A stretch of 64,000 nucleotides of DNA from an uncultured Alphaproteobacteria bacterium (GCA_944389385.1 CALXMC010000003.1:74356-138355), one strand, 5' to 3'; positions 25,744-35,543 are shown, counted from the stretch's first letter. The notes: generated from the letters alone by a model not told the origin. Made by a program: numbers and translations.

Positions 25744-25896
25744 ATGAAGATAAACAAAAATAACAAGTTAAATATAAATAATCTGGCCGTTGCGGGGTGG
25801 TATGTCCAGTATGCTGTGGCACGCGCGCTGATATTGTGCGGATTGGGCTTATTACGTATACGCGACAAAATTAACACTACCATCCGTACCAGATAA
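25744..25896 (+). CDS. 50-residue putative membrane micro-protein
   Basis: ATG at 25744 just downstream of a good promoter; product begins MKINKNNKLNINNLAV, has one helix-like hydrophobic segment (about 14-38, with YVQYAVARALILCGLGLL) and a basic tail RIRDKINTTIRTR. No ribosome binding site is obvious, and the ATG is close to the -10, so initiation may be near-leaderless. It is followed 11 bp later by a second micro-ORF with a clear ribosome binding site. No family recognised. Confidence 0.5.
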   Translation: MKINKNNKLNINNLAVAGWYVQYAVARALILCGLGLLRIRDKINTTIRTR

Positions 25897-25907
25897 AGGG
25901 GACAAAT

Positions 25908-26003
25908 ATGTTTTTACCATTATGGAAATTGTTTACTGCTTTGTTTGTATATTACCTGTCGTTGGAAGGGTTAAAAAAACTTGGTTTGGTAAAATCTAAA
26001 TAA
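25908..26003 (+). CDS. 31-residue putative membrane micro-protein
   Basis: ATG preceded by AGGGGAC at 5 nt. The product has one hydrophobic segment (FLPLWKLFTALFVYYLSL) and a Lys-rich end (KKLGLVKSK). It lies between the 50-residue ORF and rpmH in the same direction, so it probably shares their transcript. Function unknown; a role in membrane-protein assembly would be only a guess from position. Confidence 0.5.
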   Translation: MFLPLWKLFTALFVYYLSLEGLKKLGLVKSK

Positions 26004-26058
26004 AAGTGTTGCGTTTTTCAAAAACCTGTGATTAAATAGGGGCACAAAAGGATTTATT

Positions 26059-26211
26059 ATGGCAACAAAACGTACTTATCAACCATCTAAAACACGTCGC
26101 GTGCGTACGCACGGGTTTCGTGAACGGATGGCGACCAAGGGCGGTCGCGATGTTTTGAATCGTCGTCGCGCAGCGGGTCGTAAAAGATTGGCTGTTAATG
26201 CAGTGAAATAA
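26059..26211 (+). CDS. rpmH: 50S ribosomal protein L34
   Basis: 50 residues, starting [20 protein letters not shown] and continuing with [11 protein letters not shown] and the [10 protein letters not shown] block, the unmistakable L34 sequence. ATG follows AAAGGA. The usual neighbour rnpA is not downstream: a terminator follows directly and the next gene is on the other strand, so the classic rpmH-rnpA-yidC cluster is broken here. Confidence 0.96.
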   Translation: MATKRTYQPSKTRRVRTHGFRERMATKGGRDVLNRRRAAGRKRLAVNAVK

Positions 26212-26238
26212 AAAATCGCCGATTGGCGATTTTTTTTT
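26212..26238. terminator. rpmH terminator
   Basis: AAAATCGCC-GATT-GGCGATTTT followed by a T-run. Confidence 0.85.
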
Positions 26239-26257
26239 AACGATATAGTTAACCGAA

Positions 26258-27013
26258 CTATGACATTTCAGTCCAAGTACAAATAACGTCTGCATGAACC
26301 GTATCGCCGGTTTTTATTTTGTGGCGACTGGTTAAACCGTCTATTACTACATCAACTGCAATCTGGGGCGTATCGGGACTGATTTCTTTTTTGAAATTTA
26401 ATTCGATACGTTTTAATTTATGTTGGTTACGATAAACATAACCAACACTTTCAGTTGCCCATACTGCATACACCGCGTTGTTAATATGCTGATTAACGTC
26501 AATGTCATCAAAACGACATTTCATAGTATGCGTTTTTGTCGGCGTAAAATCCGGAAATTTTTCAAAAGGCATATCCCATGCGCGTTCTGGAATAATTGCC
26601 CAGTGCGGTAAATTTTCATCCAATTTCAGCGGGCGACGACGCGTCATGTCAATCAACACCCATTGCGATGTTGCACGCACCAACAGGCGTCCGTCTGCAC
26701 CACGAACTTCGAAATCGCGCGTCGCACGCAGCGCATCATGTGCAGATGGCCATGTAATGAACGAAAATTCTTCGCCTTCGCGCGGATCTTCGATAATATC
26801 GACCAAATAATGCGTAACAACCCACGCCATATCATGCGCCAATAAATACGTACGACCACATCCCAAAATCTCGGCATGGGTGTCGGCAACGCCCTGTAAT
26901 TCATTCATCAAAATCAGTGGGCGTACATAACCATATCGGTCACATTGGTATGCCTGTAATACGCGTTTTTCAATCAGTTTTTCCGTCAATTTATTCACCT
27001 TTTGTTTGTGCAT
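26258..27013 (-). CDS. acyl-ACP thioesterase (FatA/FatB-like)
   Basis: About 251 residues, two tandem hot-dog folds. The first half has the MNELQGVADTHAE helix and VVTHYLVDI strand; the second has DIDVNQHINNAVYAVWA, the conserved Asn-His pair of acyl-ACP thioesterases. It should release fatty acids from ACP in the cytosol. It overlaps the 3' end of valS. The ATG at 27013 is chosen; a TTG at 26989, just after the valS stop and behind AAAAGGTG, is a good alternative that removes 8 residues. Confidence 0.82.
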   Translation of the reverse strand: MHKQKVNKLTEKLIEKRVLQAYQCDRYGYVRPLILMNELQGVADTHAEILGCGRTYLLAHDMAWVVTHYLVDIIEDPREGEEFSFITWPSAHDALRATRDFEVRGADGRLLVRATSQWVLIDMTRRRPLKLDENLPHWAIIPERAWDMPFEKFPDFTPTKTHTMKCRFDDIDVNQHINNAVYAVWATESVGYVYRNQHKLKRIELNFKKEISPDTPQIAVDVVIDGLTSRHKIKTGDTVHADVICTWTEMS

Positions 27014-29402
27014 TTTCTGCAACAACAAAATCGATCGTATCCCCAATCACGATTTCATTCGCACGGGCTGCGGACTTTACCACACCATACAACGAATCCG
27101 GCACAGTGGACGGGATTGTTAATGTCGCCAATTTTGCGCCATTGCCAACCTTGCGTTCTGTGCGCATACCACGCACTGTTTTTAATATATCCAGCGCAAT
27201 TTGCATATTGGACACATCTGTATCACGCATCGCATCAACCGCCGGATACGACGTTAAATGCAGTGTTTCGCCGCCTTCGTATGTTTTATAAATTTTTTGC
27301 CATAATTCTTCGGTCTGGAATGGGATGAACGGCGCATACATGCCGATAACCGCACGTAACACTTCGAACAAAGTCCATTGCGCAGACAGTTTTGATTCGG
27401 CACTGTATTTTTCAGGCGACCAAAATCTGTCCTTGATAAATTCCAAATATTGGTCACAGAACACTTCGTAAAAGAACGTGTCAATCGCCGCACGTGAATT
27501 ATAGTTATCATACTTATCCAGATGACGACGAACGTCCGCAATTGTTTTATTTAATTCTGACAACACCCATCTGTCTTCGATATAACGATTTTCAATCGCA
27601 ACCGGTGCCGCTGTATCCGGTTCGAAATCCGTCAAATTCATTAAAACATATTTTGACGCATTCCACAATTTTGTCAGCAACTTGGAACCACGTTTAACCT
27701 CGTCATCGCTGTAACGCAAATCCGTTCCGATTGGCGCCGTTGCAGCCCAATAACGCAACGCATCCGCACCAAATTTTTCAATCGACGTTAACGGATCGGT
27801 ACCATTACCCTTGGTTTTGGACATTTTTTGTCCCTTTGCGTCGCGCACCAATCCGTGAAAATTCACCGTTCTGAACGGAACATCGTTCATAACGTACATG
27901 CCCATCATTATCATACGGGCAACCCAGAAAAAGATAATATCAACAGCTGTATACAATAAATCTGTTGGATAATACCTTTTTAATTCAGGCGTTTCATCCG
28001 GCCATCCCAATGTAGAAAATGGCCACAACGCCGACGAAAACCATGTATCCAACACATCATTATCGCGGGTTAAATTTTTACCGCCAGATTGCTTGATTGC
28101 GTCTGCTTCATTTTCTGCCACAAAAACATTACCGTCCGCATCATACCACGCAGGTATCCGATGCCCCCACCACAACTGGCGCGAAATTGGCCATGGACGA
28201 ATATTTTTCATCCAAGACATATACAGATTATACCGATGATCCGGCATGAACTTAATATCCCCATTTTCAACAACGCGTATCGCCACAGACGCCAATTTTT
28301 CCGCATCCACAAACCATTGGTCGGTTAAATATGGTTCTACAACCACACCGCCACGTTCAGAATATGGGGTTGGAATAACCTTGTCTTCTATTTTCACCAA
28401 CAAACCGGCCGCATCTATGTCTGCAACAACCGCCGCGCGCGCATCAAACCTGTCCATTCCGCGGTATTTTTCAGGCACCACAGGGTTATCATTTAACTTT
28501 GCATCTGGGGTCAAAATATTGACAGGTGTTAAGTTATGACGGACGCCAACCTCCCAATCATCAAAGTCATGGGCAGGTGTAATTTTAACCGCACCTGTAC
28601 CCTTGTCTGGATCGGCGTGTTCATCGGCAATAATTGGTATTTTGATATCCGTCAGTGGTATAATTGCCGTTTTGCCAATCAAATGTTTTAATTTTTCGTT
28701 TTCTGGATGTATGGCAATTGCCTGGTCGCCAAACAGTGTTTCTGGACGCGTGGTTGCAATTTCCACCACACCGCCGTCAACCAGTGGATAATTAAAATAG
28801 TAAAATTTGCCGTGTTCTTCGCGGGTTTCAACTTCTAAATCCGAAACGGATGTTTGCTGCTTCGGGCACCAATTAACCAAGCGTTTTGCGCGATAAATCA
28901 GTCCGTCGTTATACATTTTCACAAACAGTTTCGTCACCGCATGTGACAATCCGTCATCCATAGTAAAACGTTCACGATGCCATACCGGTGTAACCCCCAA
29001 TATATGCAATTGCTTTATAATCTGGCCGCCCTTGTCATTTTTCCAATCCCAAGCAATTTTTAATAATTCTTCTTTGCTTAAACTGCGCGGATTTATCCCA
29101 CGTTTTGACAGGTCGCGTTCAACCAACAACTGGGTCGCAATAGACGCGTGATCGGTGCCGGGTTGCCACAGCACATCATATCCGCACATGCGTTTATAAC
29201 GACAAATTATATCTGTTAAAATATTGTCCAACGCGTGTCCCATGTGCAAATTACCGGTCACATTCGGCGGTGGCATCATTACACAAAATGGGGTTTTATC
29301 AGATTTAACATCATTATCCCAAAAATTATTTGAATCCCAAAATTGCTGAATTTTGGTTTCCATTTCACGCGCGTTTATGTTTTTACCCAATTCGATTTTC
29401 AT
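26991..29402 (-). CDS. valS: valyl-tRNA synthetase, short form
   Basis: 803 residues against about 880-950 in most bacteria. The class I signatures are present: PPPNVTGNLHMGHALDN (HIGH region) and KMSKTKGN (KMSKS). The editing domain (about 190-330) and the anticodon-binding domain (about 600-740) are intact. The C-terminal coiled-coil arm that stacks on the tRNA corner is missing. The HIGH-region sequence is of bacterial type. ATG after GGGGATGATG. It leads an operon with the acyl-ACP thioesterase. Confidence 0.95.
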   Translation of the reverse strand: MKIELGKNINAREMETKIQQFWDSNNFWDNDVKSDKTPFCVMMPPPNVTGNLHMGHALDNILTDIICRYKRMCGYDVLWQPGTDHASIATQLLVERDLSKRGINPRSLSKEELLKIAWDWKNDKGGQIIKQLHILGVTPVWHRERFTMDDGLSHAVTKLFVKMYNDGLIYRAKRLVNWCPKQQTSVSDLEVETREEHGKFYYFNYPLVDGGVVEIATTRPETLFGDQAIAIHPENEKLKHLIGKTAIIPLTDIKIPIIADEHADPDKGTGAVKITPAHDFDDWEVGVRHNLTPVNILTPDAKLNDNPVVPEKYRGMDRFDARAAVVADIDAAGLLVKIEDKVIPTPYSERGGVVVEPYLTDQWFVDAEKLASVAIRVVENGDIKFMPDHRYNLYMSWMKNIRPWPISRQLWWGHRIPAWYDADGNVFVAENEADAIKQSGGKNLTRDNDVLDTWFSSALWPFSTLGWPDETPELKRYYPTDLLYTAVDIIFFWVARMIMMGMYVMNDVPFRTVNFHGLVRDAKGQKMSKTKGNGTDPLTSIEKFGADALRYWAATAPIGTDLRYSDDEVKRGSKLLTKLWNASKYVLMNLTDFEPDTAAPVAIENRYIEDRWVLSELNKTIADVRRHLDKYDNYNSRAAIDTFFYEVFCDQYLEFIKDRFWSPEKYSAESKLSAQWTLFEVLRAVIGMYAPFIPFQTEELWQKIYKTYEGGETLHLTSYPAVDAMRDTDVSNMQIALDILKTVRGMRTERKVGNGAKLATLTIPSTVPDSLYGVVKSAARANEIVIGDTIDFVVAENAQTKGE

Positions 29403-29481
29403 ATCATCATCCCCAGTTTATATGACACGCGTCCAAGGTTATCACATTAAAATAAAAATTCAAGTATATGGCGGACAAATC

Positions 29482-29510
29482 TTGACACATCTGCGTATAC
29501 GCGGTATAAA
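29482..29510 (+). promoter_or_regulatory. consensus promoter giving a leaderless mRNA
   Basis: TTGACA (29482-29487), 17-nt spacer, TATAAA (29505-29510). The ATG at 29518 lies 7 nt after the -10, exactly where transcription should start. Confidence 0.75.
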
Positions 29511-29517
29511 TACCAAC

Positions 29518-29907
29518 ATGAATGAGATTATTTATAAGTTTTTTTGTCTGATGATTCCACAAAGTTGTATTTCTGCATTCAATAATCCATTGGTAACTTT
29601 ATATTCTTTCGATACTTTTATTGCGGATGATGAAGATTTGCACGTTGATATACAATTATCCAATCCATACAACGGCCCGTTTGGACCGTACGTTAAGTAC
29701 GAATTATTTATAAATGGCCAACTGGTCGAATCTGCGACCAAGGCCGTATTAAGCAAACCCCAAAAATCTGGCAAAGAAACTATGGCCGATAAACTGGAAC
29801 ACTTGGCCCAGTTATGTTCAAAAAAAATTATCGCCCAAGAATATGCAAATCAAAAATCAAACATGATAAAACAATTTGCATCCACACAAAATCAGTGGGA
29901 AAGTTAA
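29518..29907 (+). CDS. hypothetical protein, 129 aa, from a leaderless promoter
   Basis: No family recognised. The ATG at 29518 is chosen because a consensus promoter ends 7 nt before it; a second ATG at 29551 is possible. The product starts with a hydrophobic patch (YKFFCLMIPQSC), continues with alternating beta-like strands (TLYSFDTFIADDEDLHVDIQ, YVKYELFINGQLVES) and ends in a charged helix rich in Lys/Gln. Its 3' end faces comF. Predicted cytoplasmic or peripheral; function unknown. Confidence 0.65.
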   Translation: MNEIIYKFFCLMIPQSCISAFNNPLVTLYSFDTFIADDEDLHVDIQLSNPYNGPFGPYVKYELFINGQLVESATKAVLSKPQKSGKETMADKLEHLAQLCSKKIIAQEYANQKSNMIKQFASTQNQWES

Positions 29908-29912
29908 AAACA

Positions 29913-30665
29913 CTAAATCGCGCGCGCAGTACGACAAAACGTTACACCATATACGGCTGCGGCACCTGCATTTGTTAATACGCGGCGCAGTTCGCGAAAT
30001 GTTGCACCTGTTGTCATAACATCATCAACCAACAATATTTTTCGACCGCGAATTTTATCTGGATGTACAACGGTAAATACACCGTGAATATTTTCTGCAC
30101 GTTGCGCGGGATTTTTGTGTCCCATATCCGGTCTGTATGCGCGACGAATACTGTCCAAATCTATTGGAACACCAAATGCGTCTGCAATTGGGCGTGCCAA
30201 TAAAGTTGCCTGATTATATCCACGATGAAATAAACGACGCCACGCCAATGGTACAGGTATTACGACATCTGGCGAAATATCTGTATCATGCAAAGCCCAT
30301 ATCATTGCACGTGCCATAAACGGCGCATATTTGACACGTCCTGCGTGTTTGAACGGTAATACCGCCGCACGCGACGCGTCATCATATACACATGCAGACC
30401 GAATACAATCCAACGCACAACCACCACCCGCACAATTCGGACAAATCGGATGCGCCCCCAAATCCAAATTTGCAGGAAACGGGTAACCGCAACATTCACA
30501 ACGCGGGGACGCAATCCAATTAAAGGCAGCCCAACAATCTGCACATAATTCACCATCTGTGGATACAGGCACACCACACAATGGACAAGATGTCGGAAAG
30601 AAAAAACCAATCGAAAAATGCGCGGCATTTGAAACTATTTTTGCCGCGCGGGTTAAAAGCATCAT
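29913..30665 (-). CDS. comF: ComF-family phosphoribosyltransferase-like protein
   Basis: About 250 residues. Three CxxC pairs in the first 85 residues (CPLC, CADC, CECC and CPNC) form the zinc-binding head, followed by a type I PRTase domain with the PRPP loop ILLVDDVMTTGAT near 215 and VIPVPLAWRRLFHRGYNQA. ComF proteins take part in natural transformation in several bacteria; ComEC is also in this window. The ATG at 30665 shares one base with the stop of the preceding gene (TAATG). Confidence 0.92.
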   Translation of the reverse strand: MMLLTRAAKIVSNAAHFSIGFFFPTSCPLCGVPVSTDGELCADCWAAFNWIASPRCECCGYPFPANLDLGAHPICPNCAGGGCALDCIRSACVYDDASRAAVLPFKHAGRVKYAPFMARAMIWALHDTDISPDVVIPVPLAWRRLFHRGYNQATLLARPIADAFGVPIDLDSIRRAYRPDMGHKNPAQRAENIHGVFTVVHPDKIRGRKILLVDDVMTTGATFRELRRVLTNAGAAAVYGVTFCRTARAI

Positions 30666-32125
30666 TACCAAGACATACTTCTGTAAGTTTTTTTACTGAT
30701 AGTATCACCAAATATGTCGCGTTGTTTTTTGGTCAATGTTTCATATTGTTCCAACGAAATCATACGCAACAATAATCCATCCGATTCATCGCGTGCCGCC
30801 AGTACGGGTAAAATACGCTGTTCTGAAATTCCATTATCGCGCAAAACTTGTTCGATAATCGCCAAACGACGCGCCGCCAATTTGCGACCATCTGCATCAT
30901 TTGTAACACTTTGCGGAATAGAAACCTGGATCGCACGTGTTGGATTGCTTAATACTATGCCTGCATATTCGGTCAACAAATTATAATTATCACGTGACAA
31001 AGCCGAATCATCATTGCGGAATTTTATCTTGATTTCCAACGGACGAATGCCGCCTGTTTCAGACAAAGTGCGTTCCGTTGTAAATCCGGCCGCATTTGCA
31101 GTCATATCACTGGCAACGTCAAATCTGTCGTCAATTTGGAATGTCGACAAGTGTTTATTTTCAGACAAGAACGTTTTTCTGAACGCTTTGCGTAATTCAC
31201 TGGGGCTCATTTTTGTCATATCATCACGCACAGACGTTATACGCGGAGACTCGGCACGCTTTACAGCACGAACAACAACATCATCCGTCATGTCATTCAT
31301 CGGCACAACCATGCGCGATATTTTTACCCCCTCATCACGATCGCGGGTCTGTACATGATTTGAAACATCGGCACGCGCAACACGCGTTTCCACCGCATCG
31401 CCCACATCAACATAACTTTCAGTTTCCTGGACAGGTGCCACACGCGCAGTACGTGCAACACGACCCGGACGTGATACAACACGACGATTCGTAACAGTTG
31501 GCACAACCGTATCCACAGGTTCATCCATCGACGCAACACGCATAAAATCGGGGCTGACGCTGGCCTCGGCCCGGCGTTGCAATTCGTTCAAGCGTGCAAT
31601 TTGTGCATCCAATTCTGATAAATCAGACGCGGCACGCGATACAGTTGGCGTATTATCCGCAATTTGCACCGCACGCGCAGGCATTGGATTATTCAAACTT
31701 TCTTCCGGCAAAACATCATCGGAACGGATAACTGAAAATTCATCGGGTGTCGGCAACCGCAACGGTACAACATCCGAATTCGACGAATGTGCCCATAAAT
31801 CCGCACTGGGGCGACGCGGCGTCAACACATCCCCAGATGCAACGATTTGCCCACCCAAATCCGCCGTACGCGCATATTGCGAAACAGTTGGCCGACTTAC
31901 CACAGGCGCCGACGCGACACTTAAAGACTGGGGCGCATTATTTGCCGCAACATCCGCCACAGGCCGACTTGTTTGCTTTTCCGCCACAGGTGTAACAATT
32001 GGTTCACCAAACGCTGCGCGCGCAGAAACACCGGCCGATGCCAAATTCACAACCGGCAATCGCGCGTCCGCGAATACCGGAAAAACAACAAAAAATGATA
32101 ATACAGAAACTGCAGCGTAACGCAT
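30665..32125 (-). CDS. exported protein with disordered VSR-rich region and OmpA-like C-terminus
   Basis: 486 residues from the ATG at 32125, which has AGGAAGGAAA upstream; the frame extends further but without signal. A signal peptide (MRYAAVSVLSFFVVFPVFA) precedes about 300 residues rich in Val, Ala, Arg, Ser and Asp with repeated SRP, VSR and VARA-type motifs and little predicted structure. Residues from about 370 resemble an OmpA-like domain: IKIKFRNDDSALS, then KLAARRLAIIEQVLRDNGIS. It may span or bind the peptidoglycan. The VSR-rich composition recalls the giant exported proteins at 49-59 kb. Confidence 0.7.
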   Translation of the reverse strand: MRYAAVSVLSFFVVFPVFADARLPVVNLASAGVSARAAFGEPIVTPVAEKQTSRPVADVAANNAPQSLSVASAPVVSRPTVSQYARTADLGGQIVASGDVLTPRRPSADLWAHSSNSDVVPLRLPTPDEFSVIRSDDVLPEESLNNPMPARAVQIADNTPTVSRAASDLSELDAQIARLNELQRRAEASVSPDFMRVASMDEPVDTVVPTVTNRRVVSRPGRVARTARVAPVQETESYVDVGDAVETRVARADVSNHVQTRDRDEGVKISRMVVPMNDMTDDVVVRAVKRAESPRITSVRDDMTKMSPSELRKAFRKTFLSENKHLSTFQIDDRFDVASDMTANAAGFTTERTLSETGGIRPLEIKIKFRNDDSALSRDNYNLLTEYAGIVLSNPTRAIQVSIPQSVTNDADGRKLAARRLAIIEQVLRDNGISEQRILPVLAARDESDGLLLRMISLEQYETLTKKQRDIFGDTISKKTYRSMSW

Positions 32126-32197
32126 TTTCCTTTCCTTCCTGTTATCATCATAGAACAAATGACGAATCGCACGCAAGTGGAAAAATGCGTTTATGTA

Positions 32198-33244
32198 TTA
32201 TTTTATTATTTCATCACAAATGGCATTGACTGCGGTATTCGGAACCAGTGACTTTTTCGCCATTTTTTCCAATCGTGACGGATTATCAAATAAATCTGAT
32301 AATGTGGCCGCCAACCATTTAGGTGTGAATTTTTCCCCAGAAACCGCAAAGCCGCCCCCCAACTGGGCAAAACTGGCCGCGTTGGCCGCTTGGTCTGGGT
32401 TAATGTTCAATGGCACAATTATCGCACCACGACCAATTGTTTCCAATTCAATAACTGTACTTGCGCCGCCGCGGCTGATTACCAAATCAGAATCCACAAT
32501 CGCGCCAGCCATATCGTGAATAAAAGACAAAACATTCGCGCGAATTTTATTATCTGCATATAATTTTTGCAGACGCGCAACGTTTTCAGGTCGCGTTTGA
32601 TGTGTCACAAAAATCTTTTTATTTTTCATCTGAAAAATTGCAGCCGGCACAACATCATCCAATATTTGCGACCCCAGTGATCCGCCTGTTACCAATAATT
32701 TCGAAGCGTTTGGTAATGGTGCACCCGCCGCCGCCAATATGTCTGGACGAACCGGCAACCCAGTGTACACCACACGCGCAGATGTATTTTTTGGCACACC
32801 CGATACCGATGGAAAACTGGTCATCAGTGTACGAACCCATCGCATCGCAAATTTATTCGCGCGACCAATCGCAGCGTTTTGTTCGTGCAAAAATGTTGGA
32901 ATATGCCAAACGTGCGCCGCAAATACCGGCGCCACAGACGCATACCCACCAAACGCCACCACGCGATTTGGGCGTGAAAATGCAAATCTTATTGTTAACC
33001 ATACCGCAGACACAGCAATCTTGGACAAAGCAATTATTTGCTTAACACGACTTTTGGCGCCAACGCCCGACGCCCACACGCGTGCAATTTGCGCCCCAGA
33101 CGGCGCGCCATCACGCACCATTTTATCAACACGCGAATCTGTCGAGATTGTAATTTTATGTCCACGATTTGATAATTCATGCGCAACGCTTAATGCGGGG
33201 AAAACATGCCCCCCAGTCCCCCCCGTTGCAATCCATATTTTCAT
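32198..33244 (-). CDS. murG: UDP-N-acetylglucosamine transferase MurG
   Basis: 348 residues, normal size. It adds GlcNAc to lipid I, making lipid II on the cytoplasmic face of the inner membrane. The N-terminal GGTGGHVFPALSVA loop, the HEQNAAIGRANK motif and the C-terminal donor-site stretch SRGGASTVIE are visible. ATG follows AAGGATG. It follows ftsW, but murC, the usual next gene, is absent: an OmpA-like gene comes next. Confidence 0.96.
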   Translation of the reverse strand: MKIWIATGGTGGHVFPALSVAHELSNRGHKITISTDSRVDKMVRDGAPSGAQIARVWASGVGAKSRVKQIIALSKIAVSAVWLTIRFAFSRPNRVVAFGGYASVAPVFAAHVWHIPTFLHEQNAAIGRANKFAMRWVRTLMTSFPSVSGVPKNTSARVVYTGLPVRPDILAAAGAPLPNASKLLVTGGSLGSQILDDVVPAAIFQMKNKKIFVTHQTRPENVARLQKLYADNKIRANVLSFIHDMAGAIVDSDLVISRGGASTVIELETIGRGAIIVPLNINPDQAANAASFAQLGGGFAVSGEKFTPKWLAATLSDLFDNPSRLEKMAKKSLVPNTAVNAICDEIIK

Positions 33245-33308
33245 GACTTTGCATCCTTGTTATATTGTATATAATTATACCACTGGAATTGGGTATTGCA
33301 ACAAAGCG

Positions 33309-34445
33309 TTATTTCCACTTGTCTTCACGAACCAACGCCAAAATCATCCCAAACAGCAGACAAAACGATAACAACGAACTGCCGCCATACGATATAAATG
33401 GCAAAGTCATGCCCTTTGGCGCAAACAAATGCAATGTTGACATCAGGTTAATACATACCTGGGTTCCGAACAAAGCCGCCGCACCACCCGTTGCATAAAA
33501 CACAAAGTTATCACGCGCAGATGTTGCATTCAAAACCAAACGACGTAAAACCAACATTAAAAAGATTATTAACGCACATGCCAAAATTGCACCGGCATCT
33601 TCGGCAATGGCGGCAAAGATAAAATCTGTGTGCGCATCAGGCAAAGATTGTTTAACAAAAGAACTGTCGCCTTGGCCGAACAAACCGCCGTTTTGAATAG
33701 ATTCCAACGACTTATCAACCTGGTACGTGTCGCCCGTACCGGTAAAAAATGAAACTATACGATTATGCACATGCGACATCGTGAAAAACGCCACAGTCAA
33801 CAGCCCAATCCCCGCCAATCCAATCACAGGTATAATAACCCACGGCAATCCCGCTATGAACAACATTGCACATAACACCGCCAAGTACAAAATCGCCGTT
33901 CCCAAATCAGGATGTTTGAATATTATCAGTAATGCCGGAATAAATGCCGCCAAATATGGCCACCAAGACAACCACTTGAATCGCCATGCCGCACGCGACA
34001 AAAACATATCATCGCCATACGCATCACGCATTTTTGATAAAAATAATGCAGTAATTATTATAAAGCCGGGCTTCATAATATCTGCGGGCATAACGTTATG
34101 ATTAAATAAAGATACAAATCTGTCCGAACCGTTAATTGGGTGTGGAAAAACAAACGTTACCAACAACAACAGTAAACCAACCGCTACATTTATCCATGAC
34201 AGCCATATCACCCATTTTTTTGGTAATGCACTGGACACCAATAAAAAAATAACCCCCAGAAAATAAAACGGAATTGCTTTAAGTATATAATAATTCCATG
34301 GATGCCCAAGTCGTTCCGCAGAAACAGATCCCGCCGATATCATACATATTATACTGATAACAATCAACGCCAACACATAGCCCAACAATCGCCGGTCTAT
34401 TTCAAAATACCAACTGGTCAGTTTACTTTCTTCGGTACGTAACAT
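33309..34445 (-). CDS. ftsW: SEDS peptidoglycan polymerase FtsW
   Basis: 378 residues with about ten transmembrane segments. SEDS signatures include the HPDLGTAILY segment with the catalytic Asp region, and the C-terminal PFISYGGSSLLS. Position between mraY and murG points to FtsW rather than RodA, i.e. septal glycan polymerisation with a class B PBP. No purine-rich ribosome binding site precedes the ATG, only an A/T tract, so translation may be coupled to mraY 9 bp upstream. Confidence 0.93.
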   Translation of the reverse strand: MLRTEESKLTSWYFEIDRRLLGYVLALIVISIICMISAGSVSAERLGHPWNYYILKAIPFYFLGVIFLLVSSALPKKWVIWLSWINVAVGLLLLLVTFVFPHPINGSDRFVSLFNHNVMPADIMKPGFIIITALFLSKMRDAYGDDMFLSRAAWRFKWLSWWPYLAAFIPALLIIFKHPDLGTAILYLAVLCAMLFIAGLPWVIIPVIGLAGIGLLTVAFFTMSHVHNRIVSFFTGTGDTYQVDKSLESIQNGGLFGQGDSSFVKQSLPDAHTDFIFAAIAEDAGAILACALIIFLMLVLRRLVLNATSARDNFVFYATGGAAALFGTQVCINLMSTLHLFAPKGMTLPFISYGGSSLLSFCLLFGMILALVREDKWK

Positions 34446-34454
34446 TTTTTATTT

Positions 34455-35543
34455 TTATGCAAATTTCAACAACGTCAATGCCAAGCCTGAAAACAATATC
34501 GACATGATGAAAAATCTGTCCACTATTTTGGTTTCAGGCCATCCCAATTCTTCAAAATGATGGTGCAGTGGTGCACGTAAAAATACCCGTCGACCCGTAC
34601 CCGTGATTTTACGAGATGCTTTGAAGTACATTGTTTGGATAAACGAAGACAACAAAATCAAAACCATCATGCCGGCCGCAATTGCCATTATGATTTCTGA
34701 TTTTAACAACATTGCAACCGTGCCCATAAATCCACCCAGTGCCAATGAACCAACGTCACCCATAAATATCGCCGCAGGTTTGGAATTAAACCATAAAAAT
34801 CCCAATACTGCGCCAAACGCCGCGCCCAATACCGCGTACAAACCACTGGCCGTTGGCAAGAACATAACCGTATCCATAAAACCAATTCGTGTCGCACCAT
34901 ACAGCGCAACCACCAATACCACCAACACAGGCATATACAACTTTACCAACATGCCATCCAGTCCGTCTGTGATGTTTGTTGCGTTTGCACTGCCTGCGAT
35001 TACAAAGTATGCAAATATATAGTATATAATTCCCAATGGTAAAATTATCCCAAACGGTAACGCCAGTGATAATTCAGGAATATACAGCGGAAATGTTTTG
35101 TTAATGAAATATGCCAAAATAATTACACACACACCCTCCAATATTAACCGCGTGGCAGGCGACAAACCATTTGATGCCTTTTTCGATTGACTGGCAACCT
35201 TGCGCCAATCATCTGCAAAACCAATCGCGCCAAACAATATCAAAGACAGCAATGCTATCCATCCTGTCGGATTTGACAGTGGCATAAACAGCAAACTGGG
35301 GATTAAAATCGCCGCAACCACCAACAGACCACCCATGGTTGGCGTGCCGGCCTTCTTACGATGTTCTGCGGGTAAATTTTCACTGATTGGCTGACCACGT
35401 TTTTGAATCTTGTGCATCAGTTTTATAAATGGGCGGCCAAATATTATCATTATTAAAAAAGCCAAACCGAATGCCGCAGCGAATTGAGTCCAACCACTGG
35501 CAAAAAAAGTCGCACCATGTTCAAAAAATAAAGATGTCAGCAT
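34455..35543 (-). CDS. mraY: phospho-N-acetylmuramoyl-pentapeptide transferase
   Basis: 362 residues, ten transmembrane segments. It makes lipid I from UDP-MurNAc-pentapeptide and undecaprenyl phosphate. Visible motifs: KKAGTPTMGGLL, the magnesium-site aspartates in FADDWRK and NATNITDGLDG, and the HHHFEELGWPE loop. ATG follows AAGGAG. The ribosome binding site and start codon lie in an 11-bp inverted repeat (see separate entry). murD, usually between mraY and ftsW, is absent. Confidence 0.96.
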   Translation of the reverse strand: MLTSLFFEHGATFFASGWTQFAAAFGLAFLIMIIFGRPFIKLMHKIQKRGQPISENLPAEHRKKAGTPTMGGLLVVAAILIPSLLFMPLSNPTGWIALLSLILFGAIGFADDWRKVASQSKKASNGLSPATRLILEGVCVIILAYFINKTFPLYIPELSLALPFGIILPLGIIYYIFAYFVIAGSANATNITDGLDGMLVKLYMPVLVVLVVALYGATRIGFMDTVMFLPTASGLYAVLGAAFGAVLGFLWFNSKPAAIFMGDVGSLALGGFMGTVAMLLKSEIIMAIAAGMMVLILLSSFIQTMYFKASRKITGTGRRVFLRAPLHHHFEELGWPETKIVDRFFIMSILFSGLALTLLKFA

